From assembly GCF_014636295.1 (NCBI RefSeq), contig NZ_BMEC01000017.1, forward strand, positions 1 to 64,000: a stretch of 64,000 nt of DNA, in the 5' to 3' direction. The notes under the pieces were generated by a model. That model saw only the letters and a program-made list of their open reading frames with translations, was not told the DNA's origin and made no database searches. This document shows, piece after piece, positions 21,017 to 30,207 of the stretch. Position 1 is the stretch's first letter. Every line of letters begins with the position of its first letter. Made by a program: the position numbers and the translations under genes. Origin of the DNA: Marivirga lumbricoides (GTDB lineage: Bacteria > Bacteroidota > Bacteroidia > Cytophagales > Cyclobacteriaceae).

Positions 21017-21739
21017 ATGGAAAGTATAAAAGATAAAGTTGCGCTTATAACAGGCGGAAGTAAAGGCATCGGTTATGGAATTGCAGAAGCTTTACTGGCG
21101 CAGGGAGCAAAAGTAGCTATAACAAGTCGTACGCAGGAAACAGCATTGGAAGCTGCAGAACAACTTAAAAAAACTTCTGGAAATAGTAATGTACTTGGCT
21201 TGCAAGCTGATGTAAGAAATTATAAGGACCATAATGCTTGTGTTGATGCAATCGTGCAAAAATGGAGTAAAATAGATATTGTTATTGCAAATGCTGGTTT
21301 AGGACACTTTGGTTCAGTAGAAGATATTACACTGGAGCAATGGAGTGAAGTGATTGATACTAATTTAACAGGAGTGTTTTACACCATAAAGTCTACAGTT
21401 GAAGAACTGAAAAAACAAAAAGGCTACTTTATTACAATATCCAGCCTTGCAGGAACCAACTTTTTTCCTGGAGGGTCTGCCTATAATGCTTCTAAATTCG
21501 GACTTACCGGCTTTACGCAATCAGTGATGTTGGATTTGCGTCAATCAGGAGTAAATGTAAGTACAATTATGCCGGGTTCTGTAGCTACATACTTCAATAA
21601 TCATGAACCCAATAAAGATGATTACTGGAAAATTCAGAAGGAAGATATGGGACAGATTGTAGTAGATTTATTAGAAATGAACCCACGTACTTTACCAAGC
21701 AAAATTGAAGTTAGGCCTAGCCAACCCCCTCAAAAATAA
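21017..21739 (+). CDS. Short-chain dehydrogenase/reductase (FabG-like)
   Basis: A 240-residue protein with a Rossmann fold. The NAD(P)-binding motif is TGGSKGIG (residues 13-20), the NAG motif is at about 91-93, and the catalytic Ser-Tyr-Lys set is ISSLAG...YNASK. Arg after the second strand (TSRTQE) favours NADP. Classical SDR with an uncertain substrate; fatty-acid or polyketide reductase and sugar dehydrogenase are all possible. Monocistronic, sharing a bidirectional terminator with the convergent ligase gene. Confidence 0.88.
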   Translation: MESIKDKVALITGGSKGIGYGIAEALLAQGAKVAITSRTQETALEAAEQLKKTSGNSNVLGLQADVRNYKDHNACVDAIVQKWSKIDIVIANAGLGHFGSVEDITLEQWSEVIDTNLTGVFYTIKSTVEELKKQKGYFITISSLAGTNFFPGGSAYNASKFGLTGFTQSVMLDLRQSGVNVSTIMPGSVATYFNNHEPNKDDYWKIQKEDMGQIVVDLLEMNPRTLPSKIEVRPSQPPQK

Positions 21740-21778
21740 TGGCAAATAATGTACTATTAGAATAAATAAACATATTTG

Positions 21779-21803
21779 AAAGCCTGCACATTAAGCAGGC
21801 TTT
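21779..21803. terminator. Bidirectional terminator between SDR and menE-like genes
   Basis: Perfect 9-bp stem AAAGCCTGC (21779-21787) / GCAGGCTTT (21795-21803), 7-nt loop, T-rich downstream on the plus strand. The stop codon of the minus-strand gene (21791-21793) is in the loop, so the right arm codes for that protein's last residues. Confidence 0.8.
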
Positions 21804-22915
21804 TGTTTTGTAAAATCAATCCCCGCATTCATTAAAGTTTCATTCCTGTTAATTTTGCCGCTTCCTGTATAGGAAAATTCGGGTATAAAATAAATTTCTT
21901 TGGGCTGGTGATAAGGAGCTAAGTTTTCTTTAAACTTTGGCCGGATGCTTTCTTCCTCGACTTTTCCCTCAATAGCTAAGCAGAGACGGCTTCCAAATTT
22001 ACTATCGGGTTGTCCGAACACAAAAAAAGCATTATTACTATTAATTTGTTTAAAAACCTCACTAAGTGTTTTTTCTACCTGCTCAGGATGAATCTTTATT
22101 CCTCCTGAATTGATTACAAAGTCATAACGCCCAAGCCACTCAAATTCTTCTTTGTTGTAAAGTTTTACAATATCATTTGTAACCAGTTGAGGAATACCGG
22201 TAATTGCTTCTGCTTCAATAACCAGACAATCTCTTTCATCAGTAGAAATCATTACATTTTGTAGCACTTTAAAATGTGCTTCTGCATTTGCATTAATATG
22301 TTTTAGGGCAATGTGCGATACTGTTTCAGTCATACCATAGGTACTGTAAACAGGAGCATTGATGTGTTCTTTTATTTGATGAGCGAGTGCATCCGACACA
22401 GGAGCTCCCCCTAAAATAATTGCTTTTGACTGGTTTAGCAGGTTTATACCTTCAGGGAAATGGTTAATTATCTGATCTATTTGATAGGGTACAAAAGAGA
22501 AAAAATCGATTTTTTCTTCATTAGAAATGTCTTTTAAAGGATTACCGGATACCTCACCAATAATTAAATTAAGGGAACCTAATAAAGCCCTCACAACCAT
22601 CATTTTGCCACCAATGTATTTCGGACTAATGCTTAGCAATGCAGTGTCTCCGGCATTTAAAGCTAAAGTTTGTAAGGTTGCCTTTGCACTCGCTTCCATT
22701 TGTGCCCTTTTAATCTTGATTTCTTTAGGCTTTCCGGTAGAGCCTGAACTGTGCTGAGAAAACTCCTCTTCGCCATTCAACCACTTATTGGCTAATTCGA
22801 AGACTAGCTCTTCAGTATTATTAATGAGGGGCAGTTTAGCTAAGTCTTGAATTGCTGAAACGGCTAACTTTCGTTCTTCAAATTTAATCCAGTGCTGTAA
22901 ATCTATATGCGTCAC
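21791..22915 (-). CDS. menE: MenE-like O-succinylbenzoate-CoA ligase (AMP-binding enzyme)
   Basis: A 374-residue adenylate-forming enzyme, shorter than usual acyl-CoA ligases because the N-terminal part is reduced, as in Bacteroidota MenE. The P-loop-like motif is SGSTGKPKEI (about 56-65), the A5 motif is STYGMTETVSHIAL (about 195), and the A8 hinge is DFVINSGGIKIHPEQVE (about 270). Near the C-terminus is the catalytic Lys (GSGKINRNE). MenE activates O-succinylbenzoate with CoA in menaquinone synthesis. No other men gene is adjacent, so the assignment rests on the protein. Confidence 0.75.
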   Translation of the reverse strand: MTHIDLQHWIKFEERKLAVSAIQDLAKLPLINNTEELVFELANKWLNGEEEFSQHSSGSTGKPKEIKIKRAQMEASAKATLQTLALNAGDTALLSISPKYIGGKMMVVRALLGSLNLIIGEVSGNPLKDISNEEKIDFFSFVPYQIDQIINHFPEGINLLNQSKAIILGGAPVSDALAHQIKEHINAPVYSTYGMTETVSHIALKHINANAEAHFKVLQNVMISTDERDCLVIEAEAITGIPQLVTNDIVKLYNKEEFEWLGRYDFVINSGGIKIHPEQVEKTLSEVFKQINSNNAFFVFGQPDSKFGSRLCLAIEGKVEEESIRPKFKENLAPYHQPKEIYFIPEFSYTGSGKINRNETLMNAGIDFTKQKPA

Positions 22916-23133
22916 GTATCTATTTTATACTTCCGGTTTTATTTAATATTGATGTGTTTCTATTCAAGCAAAATTCTCAAAAAAACCAATAGGAAAGATA
23001 ATTACATGGTAATAATTTAAAAGAATTAAGATTTTTTCTAAAAATTACGTCTCTTTTGGTCATTTTCAGTTAAAAGAAGAGTAAACTTTACGTTTTTGAT
23101 ATCTAAAATGAAGTTTTTGTTGATAAAATGCTT

Positions 23134-23141
23134 TATTTTTG
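23134..23141 (+). promoter_or_regulatory. -7 promoter element of the Lrp/AsnC gene
   Basis: TATTTTTG exactly fits TAnnTTTG and is followed by CGG; the start codon at 23166 would have a leader of about 18 nt. No clear -33 TTG sits at the usual distance. The element overlaps a possible TTG start at 23139, which argues against that upstream start. Confidence 0.55.
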
Positions 23142-23165
23142 CGGAAAATAAATAGTAATAAATAC

Positions 23166-23642
23166 ATGCAACCCTTCAAGTTAGACAAAATCGACAGAAA
23201 AATCTTAGATATTCTGCAAGCAGATGGCAGAATTACAAATTCTCAACTTTCTAAAGATATTGGCCTCTCCCCAGCCCCGACACTGGAACGTGTTAAAAAG
23301 TTAGAAAACACAGGAATAATCAAAAGCTACCATGCAAAATTAGACACTGAAAAAATCAACCTTGGTGTAAGTACTTATGTAATGGTTTCTCTTAAAGCAC
23401 ATAATAAGTCTAATATAGATAAATTTATTGAAGCAATTGATTTGGTGAATGAAATTATTGAGTGTCATCATGTTACTGGTTCAAGCGATTTTATTCTTAA
23501 AGTGATTACTCAGGATATTCCTTCATATCAGAAATTAATGTTAGAAAGAGTAAGTGAAATTGAAGTGGTAGATAGTATGCAATCAATGGTAATTTTATCT
23601 ACATTTAAGGATAGCAAAGTGATGCCAATTCCAACAAACTAA
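23166..23642 (+). CDS. Lrp/AsnC-family transcriptional regulator
   Basis: A 158-residue protein: AsnC-type helix-turn-helix (1-62; LDKIDRKILDILQADGRITNSQLSKDIGLSPAPTLERVKKLE in part) and RAM ligand-binding/oligomerisation domain (about 75-150, with HHVTGSSDFILKV). These are octameric DNA-binding proteins that usually respond to amino acids. I use the ATG at 23166, since the upstream TTG lies in the promoter. It is followed after 8 bp by a phosphoribosyltransferase gene, so the two probably form an operon. Confidence 0.9.
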   Translation: MQPFKLDKIDRKILDILQADGRITNSQLSKDIGLSPAPTLERVKKLENTGIIKSYHAKLDTEKINLGVSTYVMVSLKAHNKSNIDKFIEAIDLVNEIIECHHVTGSSDFILKVITQDIPSYQKLMLERVSEIEVVDSMQSMVILSTFKDSKVMPIPTN

Positions 23643-23650
23643 TTATTTCC

Positions 23651-24157
23651 ATGCCAGATAAGAATAACCGAATTTTAGCGCATCAGCAGATTGAGAGTAA
23701 GATAAAAAGAATGGCTTACCAAATTCTGGAAGATAATTTTCGTGAGCAAAAAATTTATTTGGCAGGCATTAAGGGAGGTGGCTATAAGCTTGCAGAATTA
23801 TTGCAGTTAGAATTGAATCATATTAGTTCAATGGATACCATTTTGGTTGAAGTAGCTATCGATAAGGAAAAGCCCTTGTCATCTCCCGTAACTTTAAATG
23901 CAGAAATAGAGTCTCCTGAAACTTCAGTTGTTGTTTTAGTAGATGATGTACTAAACTCCGGCAAAACTATGATATATGCATTAAAGCCGTTTTTAGCATT
24001 GCCTTTAAAGAAGATTGAAACAGCTTTTTTAGTGAACAGATCACATAGGTTATTCCCTATTTCCGCAAAATACACTGGTATAGAACTCTCTACAACCCTG
24101 CAGGAACATATTAATGTTTCATGGGCTCAGAATAATTTTTCCGTCTTCTTAGTCTGA
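23651..24157 (+). CDS. PRTase-fold phosphoribosyltransferase (PyrR-like)
   Basis: A 168-residue protein with the PRPP-binding loop VVLVDDVLNSGKTMIYAL (about 96-113), the signature of type I phosphoribosyltransferases, and an upstream GIKGGGYKLAE loop similar to PyrR/HPRT. PyrR regulates pyrimidine genes and can act as uracil phosphoribosyltransferase. The RNA-binding part cannot be confirmed by eye, so substrate is open. It is cytosolic and lies 8 bp after the Lrp-type regulator. Confidence 0.75.
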   Translation: MPDKNNRILAHQQIESKIKRMAYQILEDNFREQKIYLAGIKGGGYKLAELLQLELNHISSMDTILVEVAIDKEKPLSSPVTLNAEIESPETSVVVLVDDVLNSGKTMIYALKPFLALPLKKIETAFLVNRSHRLFPISAKYTGIELSTTLQEHINVSWAQNNFSVFLV

Positions 24158-24262
24158 CTTTTAAGGTATTATGCCTTCTGTTATTATTGGATAATTTATC
24201 CTTTAACATTATAATAATTGATTTTTTTTGTATTATTTCGTGTGTAAACCTTTATTTATACT

Positions 24263-26017
24263 ATGCGAAAGAATATACACTATCTATTTTCTTTTACCCT
24301 TGCTCTCATTATTTGTATATCGGGCTTCTCAGGTTTCTCCCAGAAAGTAAAGTACAAAAACTTATTTCCTATACTTCAGAGTAAAGACTATATAACTGCT
24401 GAGCCATTATTAATAGCCTATTTAAAAGACACTAAAGATGAAGCAAATCCATACTTTTACCTGGGGGAAATATTATCAGGAAAGTTGGATAGCACGGTGA
24501 TTTTTCCAACATCAGGCACCTATGACTCTATAGCTGATGTTGCCATTTCAGCATATAAAAATGCCATTTCATTGGTGAATGATAAAGAAGTGCGCAAGAA
24601 TGATGAATATTATATGGCGTACAATAGAAGAGATTTAAGGACAGGAAAATTTGGTATAAAAATCTCGGATATTCACCTGGATTATGAAGAAAAAATAAAT
24701 TTTATTACAAAAAGAAAAGCAGCTGTAGCAAAAATTCATCTGCAAAAGAAAGAGACTGACTCAATCGCCACCTCCCTTAATAAAAATATAAGTGAATTAA
24801 AATATAAGTTTCAGGATGAACAGTCATTCTACTTTCGATCCACTAAAGAAGATTATCAACATATTAAACTTATTAATTCGGAATATGTAGCACTGAAAAA
24901 ATCTATTGAGGATTATATATCCCTGGTTAAATCACTCAATAATAGTTTATATAATCCTGAGTTACAAGAAAAACCTGTTGTCAACTGGAATGAGCTGAGT
25001 GTGCAGAAAATTGATTTAGAAAGTCCTGCCATCTCACTTTTGGCTGTAGATGGACTGCTTGATAAAAAATTAAACCTTGTTCAAGATGAAATTATGCCCC
25101 TGAAAGATTTGCTGATAAAGACCGATCAGTATTTAAACAATATTATCTTAATTCATCAGAACATCAGTGATTCATCAGAAATTAAAACAGATACCATTCC
25201 TTCTTTACTAAAGAAGAAGTTAGAGCAGGCAGGCGCTAATCTACTGCCTCTAAAAATACTTGAGTTTAAACAGATGAAAGCTGAAGCCTCCCTCTTATCC
25301 AACGAGCAATTGTATCCTGTTTTAAAGGATTCTGCAAATGTATACCAGAGAACAAATATACTTTCCCGCTATAAGTTGAAGCTAGAAGAGATGCTTGAAA
25401 TGATAAGTTCTATCCGGAAAGCCACAAATGACAAAGTAGTAAAAGACTATAGTTTTTATTTCAGTGAGCTAAAACCTTCATTTGAAGGTTATTTTGAAAC
25501 AGAACAGGCAATTATTAAGAAAAATCTGGATGATGTAACTCTGCAATCTTCGCAATTGGAAGCCGCAAGCCAATCTTTTATTTACATGAATGATACCATT
25601 TACCTCAATAAAGATATTGCTGAACTCCGTCAGTCAGAAAATAGTGTGCAGAGCATTTCTGAAAAAGAAGACGCATTAATAATAGCAGGCACATTATCGG
25701 ATGCTCCTTTTGTAGCTATTGCAGGCTTTAACATGCAGGTTAAGCAGCTCTTTAAATTGGATTCTTCTGCGAATTTTCATCGTATCATTAAAGTGGAGGA
25801 TAATTATCTCCTTATAGTAAAAGGAGAGAAAACAGAAATTGTACCGCAAACCTTAGTTTTACTTTCTCCTTCTATTGAGAAACAATGGAGCTACAAATTT
25901 ACTGCTTCAACTTTGGCTCACTCTGCCAAAGTTGAAGCAGGGATTTTCTTCATTTATGATGAAGATGGAGCAGTATTAAAAACCTTAAACTCTTCAGGAA
26001 AGGAAATTGGAGGATAA
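24263..26017 (+). CDS. Exported hypothetical protein with helical repeats and a C-terminal beta domain
   Basis: A 584-residue protein with a signal peptide (cut near residue 27, GFSQK). Residues about 30-110 look like TPR-type helices in a stress or cell-envelope protein (ILQSKDYITAEPLLIAYLKD, NPYFYLGEIL). About 140-420 is long and mostly helical with coiled-coil character. Residues 475-584 are strand-rich with repeated IAGTLSDAPFVAIAGF-type segments. I do not recognise the family. It is Bacteroidota-like in composition, probably periplasmic. It lies alone upstream of thrS with a separate promoter region between. Confidence 0.6.
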   Translation: MRKNIHYLFSFTLALIICISGFSGFSQKVKYKNLFPILQSKDYITAEPLLIAYLKDTKDEANPYFYLGEILSGKLDSTVIFPTSGTYDSIADVAISAYKNAISLVNDKEVRKNDEYYMAYNRRDLRTGKFGIKISDIHLDYEEKINFITKRKAAVAKIHLQKKETDSIATSLNKNISELKYKFQDEQSFYFRSTKEDYQHIKLINSEYVALKKSIEDYISLVKSLNNSLYNPELQEKPVVNWNELSVQKIDLESPAISLLAVDGLLDKKLNLVQDEIMPLKDLLIKTDQYLNNIILIHQNISDSSEIKTDTIPSLLKKKLEQAGANLLPLKILEFKQMKAEASLLSNEQLYPVLKDSANVYQRTNILSRYKLKLEEMLEMISSIRKATNDKVVKDYSFYFSELKPSFEGYFETEQAIIKKNLDDVTLQSSQLEAASQSFIYMNDTIYLNKDIAELRQSENSVQSISEKEDALIIAGTLSDAPFVAIAGFNMQVKQLFKLDSSANFHRIIKVEDNYLLIVKGEKTEIVPQTLVLLSPSIEKQWSYKFTASTLAHSAKVEAGIFFIYDEDGAVLKTLNSSGKEIGG

Positions 26018-26100
26018 TGTAAAATAGTTTTAAGGTCTTTTCATATACCTCACATTTTTATAATGGACTGGGTAAATAATAATGCTAAAATCCTTATGTA

Positions 26101-26152
26101 TTGTGTTCTAATTCCTTCAAAATTCGCATATTTGTGGTCTGGTTATACCAGA
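26101..26152 (+). promoter_or_regulatory. Probable thrS promoter and small leader palindrome
   Basis: TTG 26101-26103, 23-nt spacer, CATATTTG 26127-26134 (one mismatch to TAnnTTTG). Just after the expected transcription start a perfect TCTGG-TTATA-CCAGA hairpin (26138-26152) lies at the 5' end of a roughly 65-nt leader. Leader structures control thrS in other phyla, but this one is too short to assign. Confidence 0.4.
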
Positions 26153-26206
26153 GAACACTTTGGGCTTAATTTATTTAATTAAGCTGTCCTATTTGAATAA
26201 ATATTT

Positions 26207-28162
26207 ATGAGTAATAAAATAAAAATTACTTTGCCGGATGGCACTGTAAAGGAATTTGATAAAGGTGTATCAGGTTATGATATAGCAATGAGTATCAGTG
26301 AAGGGCTGGCCAGAAACGTTTTGTCAGCCAAAGTAAACGGACAAGTGTGGGATGCCACAAGACCTATTAATACGGATGCTCATGTACAATTGCTTACCTG
26401 GAACGATCCTGAAGGGCAAAATACTTTTTGGCATTCCTCTGCGCACCTTTTGGCAGAAGCCCTGGAAGAATTATATCCGGGAATTAAATTTGGAATTGGT
26501 CCGCCCATCGAAAATGGCTTTTATTATGATGTTGATTTCGGTGATAAAGTTCTGGAAGGTACTGAATTAGAAAAAATTGAGCAAAAGATGCTTGATTTGG
26601 CACGCCAGAAAAATGAGTTTCTTAGATCTGAAGTGTCTAAAAAAGATGCCTTAGATTACTATAATAAAAAAGGCGATGAGTACAAGCTGGAATTGATAGA
26701 TGGGCTGGAAGATGGAAGTATTACTTTTTACCAGCAAGGAAACTTCACTGATTTATGCCGTGGACCGCATATTCCTAATACTGGATTTATAAAGGCTGTA
26801 AAGCTTCTAAATATTGCAGGTGCTTACTGGAGAGGAGATGAGAAGAGGAAGCAGCTTACCCGTATTTATGGAATTACTTTCCCGAAACAGAAGGAGCTGA
26901 AGGAATATCTTGAACTTTTAGAAGAAGCCAAGAAGAGAGATCACAGAAAATTAGGCAAAGAAATGGAGTTGTTCGCTTTCTCGGAGAAAGTGGGCATGGG
27001 CTTGCCACTTTGGCTTCCCAAAGGAACTATGCTGCGTGACAGGCTAGAAACTTTTTTGAAGAAAGCTCAGGTAAAAGCAGGTTATAAGCCGGTAATTACT
27101 CCTCATATTGGTGCAAAGCAGCTTTATGTAACCTCTGGCCATTATGAAAAGTATGGGAAGGATTCTTTTCAGCCTATAGCGGCACCAGGTGAGGAAGGTG
27201 GCGAGGAATATTTACTAAAACCGATGAATTGCCCTCATCACTGTGAAATTTATAAAACAAAGCCAAGAAGTTATAAGGATTTACCACTTCGTTTAGCTGA
27301 ATTTGGCACTGTATATCGATACGAACAAAGTGGGGAATTACATGGGTTAACCCGTGTGAGAAGCTTTACACAGGATGATGCACATATATTTTGCAGGCCT
27401 GACCAGGTGAAGGATGAGTTTATTAAAGTAATTGATTTGGTATTGTTTGTTTTTAACTCATTAGGTTTTGAAAACTTTACCACTCAAATTTCTTTAAGAG
27501 ATCCTGAAAATAAAGCGAAGTATATTGGTAGTGATGAGGTCTGGGAAAAGGCAGAAAAAGCCATCATAGAGGCAACTGAAGAAAAAGGTCTAAAAACTAT
27601 TGTTGAGCTGGGAGAAGCAGCATTTTATGGTCCGAAGCTGGACTTCATGGTAAAAGATGCATTAGGAAGAAGCTGGCAGTTGGGCACAATTCAGGTAGAT
27701 TACAACCTTCCTGAGCGTTTTGAGTTAGATTATATAGGTGCTGATAATGCAAAACATAGGCCTGTAATGATTCACAGAGCTCCATTTGGTTCTCTGGAGA
27801 GGTTTGTGGCGGTATTAATTGAGCATTGTGGCGGTAATTTCCCATTGTGGTTATCACCGGAGCAAATTGCCATATTACCTATTTCCGAGAAATATGCGGA
27901 ATATGCTAATAAGGTGTATTCAACTTTGGAATCTAATGATATCACAGGGTTTATCGATCACAGAGATGAAAAAATTGGACGTAAAATCAGAGATGCGGAA
28001 GTGAAGAAAATTCCTTACATGCTTATAGTAGGAGAGAAGGAAGCGGAGGAAGAGAGAGTTTCTATAAGAAAACATGGAGAAGGTGATGTTGGCGAAATGA
28101 GTTTGGAAGAATTCACTAGTTTTTTTAATCAAAAAGTTACAGATAGTATCAGTAATAAGTAA
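26207..28162 (+). CDS. thrS: Threonyl-tRNA synthetase
   Basis: A 651-residue protein of normal length. Domains: TGS (1-62), editing domain with H76-SSA-H80 and the YRGDEKR-type region (to about 225), class II catalytic core (about 240-540) including the zinc Cys in MNCPHHCE, motif 2 ([20 protein letters not shown]) and motif 3 ([11 protein letters not shown]), then the anticodon-binding domain (about 550-645). It charges tRNA-Thr and clears Ser-tRNA-Thr. First gene of the conserved thrS-infC-rpmI-rplT cluster. Confidence 0.97.
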   Translation: MSNKIKITLPDGTVKEFDKGVSGYDIAMSISEGLARNVLSAKVNGQVWDATRPINTDAHVQLLTWNDPEGQNTFWHSSAHLLAEALEELYPGIKFGIGPPIENGFYYDVDFGDKVLEGTELEKIEQKMLDLARQKNEFLRSEVSKKDALDYYNKKGDEYKLELIDGLEDGSITFYQQGNFTDLCRGPHIPNTGFIKAVKLLNIAGAYWRGDEKRKQLTRIYGITFPKQKELKEYLELLEEAKKRDHRKLGKEMELFAFSEKVGMGLPLWLPKGTMLRDRLETFLKKAQVKAGYKPVITPHIGAKQLYVTSGHYEKYGKDSFQPIAAPGEEGGEEYLLKPMNCPHHCEIYKTKPRSYKDLPLRLAEFGTVYRYEQSGELHGLTRVRSFTQDDAHIFCRPDQVKDEFIKVIDLVLFVFNSLGFENFTTQISLRDPENKAKYIGSDEVWEKAEKAIIEATEEKGLKTIVELGEAAFYGPKLDFMVKDALGRSWQLGTIQVDYNLPERFELDYIGADNAKHRPVMIHRAPFGSLERFVAVLIEHCGGNFPLWLSPEQIAILPISEKYAEYANKVYSTLESNDITGFIDHRDEKIGRKIRDAEVKKIPYMLIVGEKEAEEERVSIRKHGEGDVGEMSLEEFTSFFNQKVTDSISNK

Positions 28163-28239
28163 AAATTTAAGGTATTAGATTGTTAGAATTTTGTAATCCA
28201 AAATTTATAACGATATTTGCCATTTATTAAAATAAAACG

Positions 28240-28254
28240 AAGGAGGTAACAATT
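28240..28254 (+). promoter_or_regulatory. Strong Shine-Dalgarno and AUU initiation site of infC
   Basis: AAGGAGGT at 28240-28247 is a full anti-Shine-Dalgarno complement, rare in this window. It lies 14 nt from the ATG at 28261, too far for good use. It is only 5 nt (from GGAGG) before ATT at 28252-28254, which is in frame with the ATG. This mirrors the AUU start that mediates IF3 autoregulation in E. coli. Confidence 0.7.
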
Positions 28255-28812
28255 AGTAAAATGCGTAAAAAAGGCAGCTACCGACCCAGAGGAAGGGAAG
28301 AAGAACCTTACAAGGTAAACAGTAGAATCCGGGCCAGAGAGGTTCGTGTAGTTGGAGACAATGTTAAAGTGGATGTATATTCGCTTGAGGAAGCTTTAAA
28401 AATGGCTGAAGAACAAAGTCTGGATTTAGTTGAGATTTCACCAAAGGCTGATCCGCCTGTTTGTAAAATTATCGATTATTCGAAATTTAAGTACGAGCAG
28501 AAGAAAAAGCAGAAGGAAATTAAAGCTAAGGCTCAAAAAACGGTTATAAAAGAAATCAGGTTTGGTCCTAATACGGATGATCATGATTTTAATTTCAAAT
28601 TAAACCACGGTAAAAAGTTTTTATCCGAGGGTTCTAAGCTTAAAGTGTATGTTCACTTTGTAGGTAGAACAATTGTGTTTAAAGATCGCGGAGAGCTTTT
28701 ATTATTACGATACGCATCTGAATTGGAAGAATTCGGAAAAGTGGAACAGTTACCTAAGTTGGAGGGTAAAAGAATGACGCTTTTCATTGCTCCTAAAGCA
28801 GCATCTAAATAA
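28252..28812 (+). CDS. infC: Translation initiation factor IF-3
   Basis: 186 residues from the AUU start, 183 from the ATG at 28261. N-domain (about 15-85, [38 protein letters not shown]), basic linker ([15 protein letters not shown]) and C-domain ([18 protein letters not shown] to the end). IF3 binds the 30S subunit and rejects non-AUG starts. I prefer the AUU start because of the spacing of the perfect Shine-Dalgarno sequence; AUU use makes the gene sensitive to IF3 level. Followed by rpmI after 28 bp. Confidence 0.95.
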   Translation: MSKMRKKGSYRPRGREEEPYKVNSRIRAREVRVVGDNVKVDVYSLEEALKMAEEQSLDLVEISPKADPPVCKIIDYSKFKYEQKKKQKEIKAKAQKTVIKEIRFGPNTDDHDFNFKLNHGKKFLSEGSKLKVYVHFVGRTIVFKDRGELLLLRYASELEEFGKVEQLPKLEGKRMTLFIAPKAASK

Positions 28813-28840
28813 GTAAACAATTAAATAAATCTATATAAAA

Positions 28841-29035
28841 ATGCCTAAAGTAAAAACTAAATCAGGCGCGAAAAAAAGGTTTAAATTGACTGGAAGCGGC
28901 AAAATTAAAAGAAAGCATGCTTATAAAAGTCACATTTTAACCAAAAAGGAAACTAAGCAGAAAAGACGCTTAACCGATATGGGACTTGTTCACAAGACTG
29001 ATATGGGAAGAGTAAAAGATATGCTTAACCTCTAA
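28841..29035 (+). CDS. rpmI: 50S ribosomal protein L35
   Basis: A 64-residue, strongly basic protein with the family opening [20 protein letters not shown] and the core [14 protein letters not shown]. It binds 23S rRNA in the large subunit. It sits between infC and rplT as in most bacteria. Confidence 0.97.
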   Translation: MPKVKTKSGAKKRFKLTGSGKIKRKHAYKSHILTKKETKQKRRLTDMGLVHKTDMGRVKDMLNL

Positions 29036-29144
29036 TTTTCGCAAGAATACAAAAAGAACGAAGGTTCAATGTTAAACCGGGATCATTGGTTTGTCAAGTA
29101 TTAACCTGAAAGTTAATCGCCAATTTCCAAAAAATTAAAAAGAA
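29036..29144 (+). other. rpmI-rplT spacer with small hairpins
   Basis: The 109-bp spacer is longer than usual. It can form AACC-GGGATCATT-GGTT (about 29074-29090) and TTAACCTGAAAGTTAA (about 29101-29116). In other bacteria L20 represses its own operon by binding such leaders; here this is only a possibility. Confidence 0.3.
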
Positions 29145-29489
29145 ATGCCTAGATCAGTAAATCATGTAGCCTCAAGGGCTAGAAGAAAGAAAATCCTCAA
29201 ATTTGCCAAAGGCTTCTGGGGTAGAAAGAAAAATGTTTGGACTGTTGCTAAAAATGCCATTGAAAAAGGATGGTTATATGCATACAGAGACAGAAAAGCA
29301 AAGAAAAGAGAATTCAGAAAGTTGTGGATTCAAAGAATTAATGCCGGTGCGAGACTTCACGGAATGTCTTACTCTCAATTTATGGGTGGTGTGCACAAAA
29401 AGGGTATTCAATTAAATAGAAAAGTATTGGCTGATTTAGCAATGAATCATCCTGAAGCTTTCAAAAGTGTTGTAGAGCAAGTGAAGTAA
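29145..29489 (+). CDS. rplT: 50S ribosomal protein L20
   Basis: A 114-residue basic protein of normal length. Opening [19 protein letters not shown], then [19 protein letters not shown] and [20 protein letters not shown] are characteristic. It is an early assembly protein on 23S rRNA and often an operon repressor. Last gene of the cluster, followed by a strong terminator. Confidence 0.97.
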   Translation: MPRSVNHVASRARRKKILKFAKGFWGRKKNVWTVAKNAIEKGWLYAYRDRKAKKREFRKLWIQRINAGARLHGMSYSQFMGGVHKKGIQLNRKVLADLAMNHPEAFKSVVEQVK

Positions 29490-29516
29490 TCAACAACTTT
29501 ATTAAAATATAAGACT

Positions 29517-29545
29517 AAGCCTTTCCTCACCGAAAGGCTTTTTTT
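29517..29545 (+). terminator. Terminator of the thrS-infC-rpmI-rplT cluster
   Basis: Perfect 9-bp stem AAGCCTTTC (29517-29525) / GAAAGGCTT (29532-29540), 6-nt loop, then a T-run. Located 28 bp after the rplT stop codon. Confidence 0.9.
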
Positions 29546-29683
29546 ATGTCTGCAATAACCCCCTCCAGCAGAGTTTATTACCAGTACCCATTCCTAAAAA
29601 TAATGCTACAAATAAAACTTTGTCCAAACGACTTCGTATTTTATTCAGTATGTAAAAACATCACGAACTAAATTTTTTAAACT

Positions 29684-30094
29684 ATGAAACTATTATTTAA
29701 AACCTTTGCGACTACTTTTTTATTCGTAAGTGTATTGGCATGTAATAACAATACTCAAGAGAATGATCGATCTGATTTGGATTCTGATCCTGAAATCATT
29801 GAAAATGATAATACTTTAGCCAATAATTATAAAGCTGAAAGAGAGGAGTGGAAAAGACGAATCAATGAAGATATTGATGATATTGAAAACAGAATGGAGA
29901 AGGTAGGGGATGATTCCGAAATAGAAGCTAAGCTTGAACAGGCTAAGCAAAACCTGGAAGATAACCTTGACAAAGTTGAGAAATCTTCTGAAGATAACTG
30001 GAATGAAGTTAAAGAAGATATTAGTGATGCTTACAATGATGTTAAGCGTGAACTGAACAGAATGGCGAATGATATTGATGAAGCCGTAAACTAA
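29684..30094 (+). CDS. Acidic coiled-coil lipoprotein
   Basis: A 136-residue protein with a lipoprotein signal (Cys at about residue 20, SVLACNNN). The mature part is very acidic and helical with heptad-like spacing (EEWKRRINEDIDDIENRM, LEQAKQNLEDNLDKVEKS), predicted as one or two long helices. It resembles stress-related coiled-coil proteins of Bacteroidota, but I cannot name a family. Monocistronic with its own terminator. Confidence 0.65.
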   Translation: MKLLFKTFATTFLFVSVLACNNNTQENDRSDLDSDPEIIENDNTLANNYKAEREEWKRRINEDIDDIENRMEKVGDDSEIEAKLEQAKQNLEDNLDKVEKSSEDNWNEVKEDISDAYNDVKRELNRMANDIDEAVN

Positions 30095-30135
30095 ACATCA
30101 TATGTCTTTCATTATGTGATGAAAGAATTTTCAAA

Positions 30136-30167
30136 AAAACCGAATGCCTATGCTTTCGGTTTTTTTA
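30136..30167 (+). terminator. Rho-independent terminator
   Basis: AAAACCGAA (30136-30144) pairs with TTCGGTTTT (30155-30163), followed by further T residues, 42 bp after the coiled-coil lipoprotein gene. Confidence 0.85.
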
Positions 30168-30207
30168 TTATAATACATTTTTAGAAACTGAAATAGCTAT
30201 TGATAAG

